Shown here: positions 17,093 to 26,730 of the stretch, piece after piece
Layout of the letters: every line of letters begins with the position of its first letter
Numbering within the stretch: position 1 is the stretch's first letter
Assembly (NCBI GenBank): GCA_965661575.1
Contig: CBFIEJ010000002.1
Location: 1 to 64,000, forward strand
Length of the DNA stretch: 64,000 nucleotides
Origin: UA16 sp965661575
GTDB taxonomy: Bacteria; Bacteroidota; Bacteroidia; Flavobacteriales_D; Sanyastnellaceae
Direction: 5' to 3'
Position numbers and translations under genes: made by a program
Notes under the pieces: model-generated
What the model saw: only the letters and a program-made list of their open reading frames with translations
Databases searched by the model: none
What the model was told of the DNA's origin: nothing

Positions 17093-18363
17093 CCAGCGCT
17101 TGTTTCGGTTTTCACCAGACGATTGGAAGCCTTCCGGGTTTCGCCAGAGCTGCGGTCATTTTCCCAACCTTCGGGTTGGGTGACCGAACGAGATACAGCT
17201 AGGATCATTCCGATGGCGAGGCAGGTGAAAACCATCGATGTACCGCCATAGGAGACCAAGGGTAGGGGTTGTCCTGTTGTGGGGAAAAGGCGAACAGCCA
17301 CGGCCATATTAATCATCGCTTGCAAGACCAATAGAAAACCCAAGCCCATGGCGAGAAGCCCACCGAAATGCCGTGGACAGCGCGTGGCTGTCCGCACGGT
17401 GCGGTAAAGTAAAATCACATAGAGAAGGACCAATCCCAGTCCGCCCATGATGGCACCCCATTCTTCAATGATGAATGCGTAAATCATGTCTGAATAAGGA
17501 TGTGGAAGAAAGTTTCGAGATGTGCCGGAACCAGGTCCTTGAGGCAAGATACCGCCGCGGTTGATGGCGACTTGGGCCAATTCAATTTGATACTCCAAAG
17601 CGTCTCCGTCTGCAGCATTTCCAACCCCGGCGAAGCGTTCAATCCGACCGGCCCAAGTGCCGAATCTTGGCAATAAGTCAGGTGCAGCTTTGCCCAATCC
17701 GTAAAGGACGAAGAGTGCCGCAACACCCAAGCCTCCAATTTTAAGCATGTGTCGAAAAGGCACGCCACCAATGAACAACATTCCAATGCAAACCAGCCCG
17801 AGCAATGCGGCTGTTGAGAAATCTGCAGGTAAAATCAGAAAGCATATCAGACCAATGGGAATCAAAATGGGGAACACACCCCGCTTGAAATCGTGCAGTT
17901 GGGTGCGTCGATTGTTCAGTTCACGGGCAACGAATGTTACGAGAACAACCTTTGCGAAATCTGATGTTTGCAGTGTCAATCCAATGAATGGAATCCGCAG
18001 CCAGCGCTTGGCTTCGTTGATATCGGCACCAAACATCAGGGTGAGCAAAAGCAGCGCCGCAGCCACCCAAATCAAGACCTGTGATATGCGGGAGAAATAG
18101 CGAAAATTCACCTTGTGCACGAGGAGCATAACCCCCCATCCGAGAGCGAGCATCGTAGCCTGCTTGAACAGAAACCGCAGCGAACTACCATCGGTTTTAT
18201 AAGCAAGTGAAGAGATGGCGCTGTACACCGCCAGAAGCGAGCACAGGCTGAGGATCAAAGTGACCATCCAAATGACTTTGTCCCCTTCTAGCCAGGCTCC
18301 GATGCGTCGATGCAGCGAGCGCATGTCTCCCTGTGTTTCAGAATTTGTCGCGGCTTTGCCCAT
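17089..18363 (-). CDS. ftsW: Lipid II polymerase FtsW (SEDS family)
   Basis: Integral membrane peptidoglycan glycosyltransferase of the divisome, acting with the transpeptidase FtsI encoded in the same operon. About ten hydrophobic helices are present. SEDS landmarks include AKRWLRIPFIGLTLQTSDFAK, LPADFSTA with the catalytic-region Asp, and the C-terminal TTGQPLPLVSYGGTSM. A hydrophilic tail of ~40 residues ends the protein. It starts two bases after the murD stop and overlaps murG. Confidence 0.96.
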   Translation of the reverse strand: MGKAATNSETQGDMRSLHRRIGAWLEGDKVIWMVTLILSLCSLLAVYSAISSLAYKTDGSSLRFLFKQATMLALGWGVMLLVHKVNFRYFSRISQVLIWVAAALLLLTLMFGADINEAKRWLRIPFIGLTLQTSDFAKVVLVTFVARELNNRRTQLHDFKRGVFPILIPIGLICFLILPADFSTAALLGLVCIGMLFIGGVPFRHMLKIGGLGVAALFVLYGLGKAAPDLLPRFGTWAGRIERFAGVGNAADGDALEYQIELAQVAINRGGILPQGPGSGTSRNFLPHPYSDMIYAFIIEEWGAIMGGLGLVLLYVILLYRTVRTATRCPRHFGGLLAMGLGFLLVLQAMINMAVAVRLFPTTGQPLPLVSYGGTSMVFTCLAIGMILAVSRSVTQPEGWENDRSSGETRKASNRLVKTETSAG

Positions 18364-18365
18364 TT

Positions 18366-19805
18366 TTAGAGGCTGCGAACGGCGGCTTTAAATGCACGGC
18401 CGCGTTCCTCGTAAGATCCAAAGAGATCGAAACTAGCACACGCGGGAGAGAGCAAAACAGTGCAGCCGGGCAGGCCCAAGTTGTATGCCGCTTGAACAGC
18501 TTCTTGCGCTGTTGCCGCTTCTGATGTGCTATCGACGCGATCGCCAAAGGTGTCGATCAACGTTTGATTGTTTTTTCCCAGGCAAATGAGGTGATCTACT
18601 TTGCTTGTGACGAGGTGCAAAAGGGAAGTGTAGTCGTTCCCTTTGTCTATGCCTCCCGCAATCCAGATGACGGGTCCTTCGATGCTTTCCAGTGCAAACC
18701 ACGCGCTGTTGACGTTGGTCGCTTTTGAATCGTTGACGAATTTGATGTTGTTGATTTCTTGCACGAACTCCATGCGGTGTTCAATGGCGTCGAATTGGGA
18801 CAAGCTCTCCCTGATGCCTTCGCTGCGCAATTCGAGGACACGGGTGGCAACGCTCGCGGCCATGCTGTTGTAGAGGTTGTGTTTTCCCTGTAAGGCCAAT
18901 TCTTGGATGGTCATGGTAAATGGGTTTTGGTTGGGTATGTAGACTGTAAATGATTCTTGTTGAGGGTTCGTGTCTGTGTCGACACCGGCCCAACCCCAGG
19001 GGGCTAAGCCTTCGTTTTCGAGGCTGGTTTTCACAGCTTCAGGAGATTGGTTGACGCTGACTGCGACAACACGAGCTCTGGTTCCGGAGCCTTTGTTTTG
19101 CTTCCAACGGTCCATAGAAAGCGTATCATCCGCGTTGAGAATGAGCACGTCTTCTTCGGTTTGTTGTGCGGTGATGCGCCACTTGGAATCGGCGTAATCT
19201 TCGATGTTTTGGTTGTATCGGTCCAGATGATCAGGGGTGATGTTGAGCAGAATGGCGATGTCTGGCCGAAACGAGATGGCCCCATCTAACTGGAAACTGC
19301 TCACCTCTACCACCTGGTATTCGGCGGGCTGTTGGCGCTCTGCGAGGTCACGGGCCCAGCTGATTCCGATGTTGCCAACACAAGCTACTTCACGTCCTGC
19401 ATCCTCGAGAATAGCGGCAACCAGAGCGGTGGTCGTTGTTTTGCCATTGGCTCCGGTGATGGCAACAATTTGCTCGCCAGATTTTCGGGCATAACGTGCA
19501 GCAAATTCGATTTCACTGATGATTTCAACTCCTGCTTCCCGCAGCGTTTGAATCACTGCAGCATGCTCGGGTATCCCCGGACTTTTAATGACAAATCCAT
19601 TGGTTTTGCCAGCTTCAATTATGCGTTTAGTATCGTGTTGTCCGCTTTCAAATGCGATGCTCAATGCGTTCAATTCCTCGATGCGATCAGATGCGATAGC
19701 GCCTCTGTCACTGATCCACGGCGACAGCCCATGGCGCAGGGCGAGTAGAGCGGCACCAATGCCGCTTTCGCCTGCTCCAAGAATGGGAATGATCGCTTGA
19801 GACAT
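18366..19805 (-). CDS. murD: UDP-N-acetylmuramoyl-L-alanine--D-glutamate ligase MurD
   Basis: Second Mur ligase, adding D-Glu. The N-terminal IPILGAGESGIGAALLA loop binds UDP-MurNAc. The P-loop GANGKTTTTALVA is near residue 115, LNITPDHLDRY lies in the middle, and FVNDSKATNVNSAWFAL in the C-terminal domain is typical of MurD. 479 residues; a stretch around 230-265 appears slightly longer than in the E. coli enzyme. It starts five bases after mraY. Confidence 0.96.
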   Translation of the reverse strand: MSQAIIPILGAGESGIGAALLALRHGLSPWISDRGAIASDRIEELNALSIAFESGQHDTKRIIEAGKTNGFVIKSPGIPEHAAVIQTLREAGVEIISEIEFAARYARKSGEQIVAITGANGKTTTTALVAAILEDAGREVACVGNIGISWARDLAERQQPAEYQVVEVSSFQLDGAISFRPDIAILLNITPDHLDRYNQNIEDYADSKWRITAQQTEEDVLILNADDTLSMDRWKQNKGSGTRARVVAVSVNQSPEAVKTSLENEGLAPWGWAGVDTDTNPQQESFTVYIPNQNPFTMTIQELALQGKHNLYNSMAASVATRVLELRSEGIRESLSQFDAIEHRMEFVQEINNIKFVNDSKATNVNSAWFALESIEGPVIWIAGGIDKGNDYTSLLHLVTSKVDHLICLGKNNQTLIDTFGDRVDSTSEAATAQEAVQAAYNLGLPGCTVLLSPACASFDLFGSYEERGRAFKAAVRSL

Positions 19806-19810
19806 GATAA

Positions 19811-21079
19811 TTAGCGGACTTTCAGGGTGACAATGGTGACTACGGCAAGGAGGATTCCAACGATCCAGAATCGAGCGGTGATTTTGGATTCAGGCAGATT
19901 GAGTTTTTGGTAGTGGTGGTGCAAGGGCGCCATCAAAAAGATGCGTTGGCCTGTACCTGTCTTTTTTCGCGTGTATTTGAACCAACCGACTTGCATGACC
20001 ACGGATAGGTTTTCAATCAGAAAAATTCCACACAAGACAGGAAGTAAGAGCTCCTTTCTGATTGCGATGGCAAATGCGGCGATGATTCCGCCAAGGGCTA
20101 AACTTCCTGTGTCGCCCATGAAGACTTGAGCGGGGAAGGCATTGTACCAGAGAAAGGCGATGCATCCTCCCACAAATGCTGCTATGAATACAACGAGTTC
20201 TTGCGACAGTGGGATGTAGTGGATGTTCAGATAATCAGCAGCTACGATGTTGGAGCTGACATAGGCCAATACTGCGAGCCCGAGTCCGATGATCGCGCTG
20301 GTGCCTGTCGCCAACCCATCGATGCCATCGGTAAGATTGGCTCCATTTGAAACGGCTGTCACAATGAGAATGACCAGCGGAATGAAAATGATCCAACCAA
20401 ATCCTGCTGCCTGAGGTCCCAACCAGCTGATGAGACGTTCATAATCAAACGCGTTGTCTTTGATGAATGGGACGGTCGTCTCGGAGGATTTCTTGGCCTC
20501 CCAAATCGGTAGGCCTGCATTCGGCTCGAGCACTTCAAATTCTTCGCCTTCGATGGAAGTCATGGTAACCACCTGTCCCGTAAAAACGCGATCGGCAGGA
20601 TCTTTAACCGTGACGTCAGGATGCCACCACATGATGGAGCCGACAATCAGACCTACTCCAACTTGTCCAATGATTTTAAACCGTCCGGCCAATCCGTCTT
20701 TGTTGTTTTTGAAAACTTTGATGTAGTCATCAATGAATCCGATTGCGCCGAGCCAAACCGTTACGAGCAACATCATTTGTGTGTAGATGTTGGTCAAGTC
20801 TGCAAACAAGAGAGTGGGAATGACAATGGACGCCAAGATGATGAGACCGCCCATGGTGGGTGTGCCTTGTTTGTTCATTTGGCCCTCCAAACCCAAATCC
20901 CGAACAATTTCACCTACTTGCTTCAGTTGCAACCATTGGATGATGCGTTTCCCAAAGAGAATTCCGATGACGAGCGAGGCAATGAGGCTCAGTGCAGCTC
21001 GGAAGGAGATGTATTGAAACAGTCCGGCTCCTGGGAAATCCCAAGCTTGATCAATGGAGGTGAAGAGGTGATAGAGCAT
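19811..21079 (-). CDS. mraY: Phospho-N-acetylmuramoyl-pentapeptide transferase MraY
   Basis: Integral membrane enzyme that makes lipid I on undecaprenyl phosphate. The conserved segments GTPTMGGLIIL, FIDDYIKVFKNNKDGL, NLTDGIDGLATG, GDTGSLALGG and the C-terminal APLHHHYQKLNLPE with its His cluster are all present among about ten helices. The protein is 422 residues. An extra hydrophilic segment at about 165-225 is absent from the 360-residue E. coli enzyme but, from what I know, common in Bacteroidota. The start overlaps the murE stop by one base. Confidence 0.96.
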   Translation of the reverse strand: MLYHLFTSIDQAWDFPGAGLFQYISFRAALSLIASLVIGILFGKRIIQWLQLKQVGEIVRDLGLEGQMNKQGTPTMGGLIILASIVIPTLLFADLTNIYTQMMLLVTVWLGAIGFIDDYIKVFKNNKDGLAGRFKIIGQVGVGLIVGSIMWWHPDVTVKDPADRVFTGQVVTMTSIEGEEFEVLEPNAGLPIWEAKKSSETTVPFIKDNAFDYERLISWLGPQAAGFGWIIFIPLVILIVTAVSNGANLTDGIDGLATGTSAIIGLGLAVLAYVSSNIVAADYLNIHYIPLSQELVVFIAAFVGGCIAFLWYNAFPAQVFMGDTGSLALGGIIAAFAIAIRKELLLPVLCGIFLIENLSVVMQVGWFKYTRKKTGTGQRIFLMAPLHHHYQKLNLPESKITARFWIVGILLAVVTIVTLKVR

Positions 21080-22536
21080 CAGGCTGTTTTGAATGCATTG
21101 AATAATTCATCTCGGTCGTCAAAGTCGTGGCGCACACCTTTGATTTCCTGATACGTTTCGTGCCCCTTTCCCGCGACCAGGACAATGTCTCCGCTTTGTG
21201 CAATTTGAGCGGCCATGCGGATGGCTTCGCGTCGGTCTGAAATGGCGATGCATTTTTTGGCATCAATGGGATCCAGTCCCTTGCGCATATCGGAAATGAT
21301 GGCATCGGGATCTTCATTCCGTGGATTGTCGGAAGTCAGAAATACACGATCGCTCCAGTTGGCTGCAACCTTTGCCATCACCGGGCGTTTGGTTTTGTCG
21401 CGATTTCCGCCACATCCAACAACGGTGATGACTTGTGTCTCGCCCGCTCGAAAAGAATCGATCGTTTTCAGGACATTGTCCAGGGCGTCTGGTGTATGAG
21501 CGTAATCAACAACGGCTGTGATGTCGTTGCCGGCTTGAACCTGTTCGAATCGGCCCGGTGGCGGATTCAAGAGGGAGAGGTGGGTGAGCACTTCCAATTC
21601 CTCCATTTCCAATTCGAGGGCTACGGCATAAACAGCGAGTAAATTGTAAGCGTTAAATCCCCCAATAAGTTTGCTGTAGAGATCGTGTCCATTGATGTTC
21701 AGATGCAGTCCGCCCAATTGGTTTTCGACAACTTTTCCTCGAAAGTCCGCCATGGACGTGAGCGCATAATCGTGGGTCTTGGCCTTGCAGTTGTGCACCA
21801 TATCTGCTCCGTGCGCATCGTCTTGATTGTACAAGGCAAACGCAGTTGCATCGAGCGCATCGAAAAGTCCCTTCTTGGCTTGGATGTAGCCATTGAAGTC
21901 CCCATGATAGTCGAGATGCTCGTGGGTGATGTTGGTGAATACGGCTCCACTCAGCTTTGTCCCGGCCAAACGATGTTGGTGTATGCTGTGGGAGCTTGCT
22001 TCGATGAAAACATAGCGGCATCCGGCCTCCGCCATTTGGTGAAACATTTGCTGCATTTGAAGGGCATCTGGCGTCGTATGTGTCGAGGGAGACACTTCGT
22101 CTACAATGCGGTTTTCAACGGTGGAGAGCATGCCGGCCTTCCGGTCCATGGAGCGGAACAGGCGGTGCAATAGACTAACGGTAGTTGTTTTGCCGTTGGT
22201 CCCAGTCACCGCGATGACTTTCATCCGAGAACTAGGTTCTCCATAAAACTGGGAGGCGATTTGTCCAAGGGCTTTTGAAGCGTCGTGCACCAACACGTAC
22301 GTCACGCCTTCGGTGAGGTGTTCGGGCATCCGTTCACAAACAACGGCAATCGCCCCGTTTTCAATGGCTTTGCTGATGTATAAAAAGCCATCCACTTGGG
22401 TGCCGGGAATGGCTACAAAAAGACTGAAAGCTCGAGCTTTTCGGCTATCAAAAGCCAATTCCTCAATTGCGACGTTGGTGTTGCCTTGAATCTCTGTGAT
22501 CCGCGTTCCGTAAAGGATTTCTTTCAATAGTTTCAT
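21079..22536 (-). CDS. murE: UDP-MurNAc-L-Ala-D-Glu--meso-diaminopimelate ligase MurE
   Basis: Third Mur ligase. The P-loop GTNGKTTTVSLLH lies near residue 115 and THEHLDYHG near 205. The DNPR motif (TSDNPRNEDP, near 405) is the signature of enzymes that select meso-diaminopimelate over lysine, so the cell wall should be of the mDAP type. A C-terminal GKGHETYQEI segment is also typical. 485 residues, normal. It starts five bases after ftsI. Confidence 0.97.
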   Translation of the reverse strand: MKLLKEILYGTRITEIQGNTNVAIEELAFDSRKARAFSLFVAIPGTQVDGFLYISKAIENGAIAVVCERMPEHLTEGVTYVLVHDASKALGQIASQFYGEPSSRMKVIAVTGTNGKTTTVSLLHRLFRSMDRKAGMLSTVENRIVDEVSPSTHTTPDALQMQQMFHQMAEAGCRYVFIEASSHSIHQHRLAGTKLSGAVFTNITHEHLDYHGDFNGYIQAKKGLFDALDATAFALYNQDDAHGADMVHNCKAKTHDYALTSMADFRGKVVENQLGGLHLNINGHDLYSKLIGGFNAYNLLAVYAVALELEMEELEVLTHLSLLNPPPGRFEQVQAGNDITAVVDYAHTPDALDNVLKTIDSFRAGETQVITVVGCGGNRDKTKRPVMAKVAANWSDRVFLTSDNPRNEDPDAIISDMRKGLDPIDAKKCIAISDRREAIRMAAQIAQSGDIVLVAGKGHETYQEIKGVRHDFDDRDELFNAFKTA

Positions 22537-22541
22537 GCGCT

Positions 22542-24671
22542 TCAGGACAATTCGAGGGTGATGGCTTGATTGGAAATGAGTTCAGAGCCTGGCGAGATGC
22601 TTTGGCGGCGAACGGTGCCCATCCCGAGTGTTTTGACATTCATGCCGGCATTTTCAAGCAGATAAAGAGCGTCTCGTAGACCCATTCCGCGCACATCTGG
22701 CACGCGATTGGCTTCGATGGATCGAGGGCTCAGAACAGCCGCACTGTCTCCTGTGGTAACGGTCACCCAATCGCCAGCACTTCCGCCCGAATAAGGGAGT
22801 TCGAGTGATTCATAGAGACGGATGAGATCGGCCTGAGCACCGTCTTTGGATCCGGGGAGTTTGCAATTTTCGGCCAATGTGCCAGTGCTCGTTGTGTGGA
22901 AGGTGGGGTCAGTGGCGTAAACTTTGTTGGCCAGTTCGCGGAACACGGGTCCGGCAATGCTCGAACCGTAATACACTCCGCTTCGGGTGTCTGCGATGAC
23001 TACAATGCACGAATAGCGCGGATTTTCAGCTGGGAAATAACCGGCAAATGAAGCGCGGTATCGTCCGTCGTAGCCATTGGGGCCGGCGATGCGGGCCGTT
23101 CCTGTCTTTCCGGCAACGCGGTACGGACTCTTGGCAAAAATGTATTGGGCGGTTCCCTTTCCTTCAGGGTCCGCGACGCTCGTGAGCATGTCCTGACACG
23201 CGACGAGTACATCGGGTTGACAGATGCGTTGCTTGAGTATTTCTGGCTCAAATGTTTTTACAATTTCGCCGTTGTTTTCAAGTCTTTCGACCAACTGAGG
23301 TCGCAGGGCGGTTCCGCCGTTGGCAACTGCATTGTACAGTGTAAGGGTTTGAAGCGGTGTTTGAGTGACTTCATAGCCGATGGACATTTGCGTGAGCGAG
23401 AGTCCTGACCAGCGCCCGTCTCCAACATTTTCATAGACCATTGGTGTGGATTCTCCAGCCAAACGGACTCCGCAGGGTGTTTGAATCCCGATGTTTTTTA
23501 AGGCATCCAAAAAGGCTTGTGGATTCTCTCCAAAGGCATTTTTGATGGTTAAAGCGGTGCCTACATTTGAGCTGACTTCGAAAATTTCAGTGGTATTCAA
23601 GACGCCACTGCCTCCTTGGTCGGCATTTGAGTCCGACATACGTTTTCCGTAGAAATAGGTGATGCCATTTCCAGTGTCAATCTCGTCGTCTGGCTTGACG
23701 TTGCCTTCGTTCATGGCGGCCATTAGGGTCGCAAGTTTGAAGGTGGATCCCGGCTCAACGGCAGTGCCAATGGCGTGGTTGAATGATTCGAAATATTGGG
23801 AACGCTCACCCTCTGCTGATGCTTCGGATGAGCGGGTGAGATTGGCCATGGCCCGAATCATACCCGTGCTGACTTCCATCAAGATGACGGTTCCCCATGC
23901 AGCGTCATGGTCTTGCAATTGTTGGCGCAACGCATTGGAGGCGACATCTTGCAGGTGCATGTCGATGCTTGAAACGACGTCCAGTCCAGCCTTGGGTTCC
24001 AAGATGAAGTCATCGGAGACTGGCATCCATTCACCACCTGCAATGCGACGTTGTATTTGCTTGCCGACACTGCCTGCTAACTCGTTGTTCCAGCTCGCTT
24101 CGAGTCCGACACGATTTTCATTGCGGTCGATTCCAATGGTCCGGGAAGCGAGGTCACCGAAGGGTTTTCGTCGTTGCTCGGTTCGTGCAAAAGTGAATCC
24201 AGACTTGAATCGGCCGCGGCGGATGAACGGAAGTTGAGCGAGTTTCTTCTGCTGGATGTACGAGGCGCGCCGCGCTACTAGGGTGTTTCGACGTCCGAGG
24301 TTTCGTCCGTTCCTGAGCAATTCTCGATATTCTCGAGGACTGCGGTCACGCAGTACTTGGCTCAATCCGCTGCAGAGGCTATCCAATTCAGCATCGAAGG
24401 TGTTCCAGTTGATGGCTTCACTTTTGCTGTCCCATCGCACTTCGAAAATGGGAACAGAGGTAGCCAGTACATTGCCGTTGATGGCGTAGATCTGACCGCG
24501 TGAAGGGTTGATGTCGCGAACACTTGATTCAAATCGTTCTCCGACTTCTTTCCATTGTTCGTGTTCTGCGCTCTGTATCCAGAGGATTCTGCCGAAAATA
24601 CTGATTCCAAGCGCGGCGAACAATCCGAATACGATCCACGCACGTGTCGAGAATTCTCTTTGATTCTTCAT
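22542..24671 (-). CDS. ftsI: Division-specific peptidoglycan transpeptidase (FtsI/PBP3) with PASTA domain
   Basis: Class B penicillin-binding protein of 709 residues with one N-terminal membrane helix (about 10-32). The dimerisation/pedestal region precedes the transpeptidase domain, whose active-site motifs are all visible: STFK near 306, SSN near 368 and KTGT near 520. A single PASTA domain (about 645-705) ends the protein (VPDVRGMGLRDALYLLENAG). It cross-links septal peptidoglycan in partnership with FtsW. It overlaps ftsL by four bases (ATGA). Confidence 0.95.
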   Translation of the reverse strand: MKNQREFSTRAWIVFGLFAALGISIFGRILWIQSAEHEQWKEVGERFESSVRDINPSRGQIYAINGNVLATSVPIFEVRWDSKSEAINWNTFDAELDSLCSGLSQVLRDRSPREYRELLRNGRNLGRRNTLVARRASYIQQKKLAQLPFIRRGRFKSGFTFARTEQRRKPFGDLASRTIGIDRNENRVGLEASWNNELAGSVGKQIQRRIAGGEWMPVSDDFILEPKAGLDVVSSIDMHLQDVASNALRQQLQDHDAAWGTVILMEVSTGMIRAMANLTRSSEASAEGERSQYFESFNHAIGTAVEPGSTFKLATLMAAMNEGNVKPDDEIDTGNGITYFYGKRMSDSNADQGGSGVLNTTEIFEVSSNVGTALTIKNAFGENPQAFLDALKNIGIQTPCGVRLAGESTPMVYENVGDGRWSGLSLTQMSIGYEVTQTPLQTLTLYNAVANGGTALRPQLVERLENNGEIVKTFEPEILKQRICQPDVLVACQDMLTSVADPEGKGTAQYIFAKSPYRVAGKTGTARIAGPNGYDGRYRASFAGYFPAENPRYSCIVVIADTRSGVYYGSSIAGPVFRELANKVYATDPTFHTTSTGTLAENCKLPGSKDGAQADLIRLYESLELPYSGGSAGDWVTVTTGDSAAVLSPRSIEANRVPDVRGMGLRDALYLLENAGMNVKTLGMGTVRRQSISPGSELISNQAITLELS

Positions 24672-25294
24672 GGCCGCGTTGACTTTTGTTCCAAAAGGAA
24701 GGGCGGTTCGACAGGTTGGCTCAGGCCGATATTCGCGATGCTCTCTTCGACGCGGCTTTGTTGCAATTGGGTCTCAAATTGGGCCTTGATGGTTTTGTAT
24801 TCTGCGCTCAATTCTTGCAGCTGTCGCTTGTTTTGAATTTTAGCGCGTTCCATGCGTTCAAACTGATAGCCCATTGCGATGTATGCGATGAAGAGTCCGC
24901 TGATGAAAAGCAGGTAGGGGATGTGACGAGTCACTCCTTCTCGGGTCAAGAACTCACCGCTTAATAGATCGCCGATGAGGGGTGTGATGGAATGTTTTTG
25001 CCTCCGTTGCTCTCGTTTTTTCGGATCGCTTTTACGATTCGTCCGGAAGGACCACCAGGATTTCTTTTTGGCGGCTTTTTCAGTGTCCGCTTGATGTTTC
25101 GGGCGATTTCTCGGTGCGTTTGGACTGATGCTCTTTTGGGCTTTGAGTCGAGTGGCTTCCCGGTCTTTTCGTTCTTGTAACCGCTGTCGCTGCGCCTCCA
25201 TTTCTGTGGGGCTCAAACGGCGATTGCCGGCTTTCTTAATGGTTTGCTGAGGCTTTTTAAACCAAGATCGGATGGACAGCAATGGATTCTTCAT
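24668..25294 (-). CDS. ftsL: FtsL-like divisome protein with long basic cytoplasmic extension
   Basis: 208 residues. Residues 1-125 are hydrophilic and rich in Lys/Arg/Gln. One membrane helix follows at about 128-148 (YLLFISGLFIAYIAMGY), then a periplasmic heptad-like coiled coil (ERMERAKIQNKRQLQELSAEY). The topology and the place between rsmH and ftsI fit FtsL, which links the PBP/FtsW pair to FtsQ. FtsL proteins are usually ~110-130 residues, so the basic extension is unusual. Sequence similarity alone would not settle the name. ATGA overlaps occur on both sides. Confidence 0.75.
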   Translation of the reverse strand: MKNPLLSIRSWFKKPQQTIKKAGNRRLSPTEMEAQRQRLQERKDREATRLKAQKSISPNAPRNRPKHQADTEKAAKKKSWWSFRTNRKSDPKKREQRRQKHSITPLIGDLLSGEFLTREGVTRHIPYLLFISGLFIAYIAMGYQFERMERAKIQNKRQLQELSAEYKTIKAQFETQLQQSRVEESIANIGLSQPVEPPFLLEQKSTRP

Positions 25295-26241
25295 GCCGTC
25301 GCCGATTTGATTTGTTCAGGGCTCAATCCAGTCCGCTGAGCGATGCGCAGGCGCGCACTGCGTGCTCGAGGGTTTCGTTCTTGTTCTGCACTGTCAGCAA
25401 CGATTGCTTTGCGCGACAGAAGGTTGAATGGGCACAGTGCCTGTCCCTTGAAATCCCGATGAATGGTGTCTTCGAAGTTTCCGGAACGCATAAAGTGCTT
25501 GACCATGCGGTCCTCGAGGCTGTGGTAGGAGATAATGGCCAGGCGCCCCCCTTCCTCAAGCAGTTCGATGGAGGACAGGAGCATCGCCTGAAGCGCCCCT
25601 AATTCATCGTTGACTTCGATGCGGAGCGCTTGGAAGACTTGGGCGAAATATTGGTTTTCCTTGCCCCGAGGAGCGAGGCTGCTGAGGCAGTCTTTTAGCT
25701 GACCGGTGCGTTTGATCGGGTTCGCTTTGCGAGCGGATTCGATGGCATAGGCAGCTTTGTCAGGACGCTTAAGCTCTCCGTATTGTCTGAAAATACGGGT
25801 TAAATCAGATACAGTATATGTGGCAATTACCTCCGCTGCAGATACCGGCTGAGACTGATTCATTCGCATGTCAAGGGGTCCTTCAAATCGCGTAGAAAAT
25901 CCACGGGATCCCGTATCAAATTGATGGGAAGAGACGCCAAGGTCCCCAAGGATTCCATTCACACTGCGCACCCCTTCTTGTCGCAGGAAGTTTCGCATGT
26001 AGCGGAAGTTTTCAGGAATCAAGGTGAAGCGTTTGTCTTCAGGCGCATTTTTGTGTGCATCGGAATCCTGGTCCATGCCGTAGACGTGTCCCGCTTGGCC
26101 GAGCGCATCAAGCATCAAGCGGGTGTGACCTCCGCCCCCAAAAGTGGCGTCAACAAATTTGCCACCTGCGTTACTACCGATGCCGAGTCCTTCGAGGCTC
26201 GCTGTGGCGAGGACTGGTATGTGGTATGCAGTGGCATCCAT
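25291..26241 (-). CDS. rsmH: 16S rRNA (cytosine-1402-N4)-methyltransferase RsmH
   Basis: SAM-dependent methyltransferase acting on the ribosomal P site (formerly MraW). The N-terminal YHIPVLATASLEGL, the SAM loop VDATFGGGGHTRLML, GDLGVSSHQFD and the C-terminal ISYHSLEDRMVKHFM are all family hallmarks. 316 residues is normal. It is the second gene of the dcw operon, three bases after mraZ, and overlaps ftsL by four bases. Confidence 0.97.
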   Translation of the reverse strand: MDATAYHIPVLATASLEGLGIGSNAGGKFVDATFGGGGHTRLMLDALGQAGHVYGMDQDSDAHKNAPEDKRFTLIPENFRYMRNFLRQEGVRSVNGILGDLGVSSHQFDTGSRGFSTRFEGPLDMRMNQSQPVSAAEVIATYTVSDLTRIFRQYGELKRPDKAAYAIESARKANPIKRTGQLKDCLSSLAPRGKENQYFAQVFQALRIEVNDELGALQAMLLSSIELLEEGGRLAIISYHSLEDRMVKHFMRSGNFEDTIHRDFKGQALCPFNLLSRKAIVADSAEQERNPRARSARLRIAQRTGLSPEQIKSATA

Positions 26242-26244
26242 GGC

Positions 26245-26730
26245 TCAATTTTCGTTTGAGGGTTCGATGTCCTTGCGGACCTCTTCGGCGAGCGAACCAA
26301 AGTCAAAATCTTCTGCGTCGTCCAGCACACTGCGGTCGTAACGCGTTTTGCTCCACACCTCAATTTTCTCACCCAAGCCCGACACGATGATTTCGTTGTC
26401 TTTTGGCAATTGAATGCCGGCATGCTCGAGCAAAAGGGCTGGGATATTGATTCGACCGGATCCGTCGAGTTCAACATGGGTGGCTCCCTTCATGAATTTT
26501 CGTTGAAACAGTTGGTGTTTTTTGTTGTAGCGGCTCAGGCTGGACATCTCGCGATTCACCTTGTCCCATTCGGGCTGAGGATAGATTACAAGGCATCCTT
26601 CGAAGATGTCACGATTCACTACGAGACCATGCTGGAGTACACTGCTCATCTGCTTTCGCAATCGTGCAGGAAACATCAAACGCCCCTTGGCGTCGATTTT
26701 GCAATTGTATTCTCCGAGCAGATTTAACAT
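26245..26730 (-). CDS. mraZ: Transcriptional regulator MraZ
   Basis: 161 residues with two SpoVT/AbrB-like DNA-binding halves. The first begins GEYNCKIDAKGRLMFPARLR and the second carries ATHVELDGSGRINIPALLLEH, each with the DxKGR/DxxGR loop of the family. MraZ binds TGGG repeats ahead of its own gene and represses the dcw operon. Such repeats are present at 26755-26798, directly upstream. It is the first gene of the operon. Confidence 0.96.
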   Translation of the reverse strand: MLNLLGEYNCKIDAKGRLMFPARLRKQMSSVLQHGLVVNRDIFEGCLVIYPQPEWDKVNREMSSLSRYNKKHQLFQRKFMKGATHVELDGSGRINIPALLLEHAGIQLPKDNEIIVSGLGEKIEVWSKTRYDRSVLDDAEDFDFGSLAEEVRKDIEPSNEN

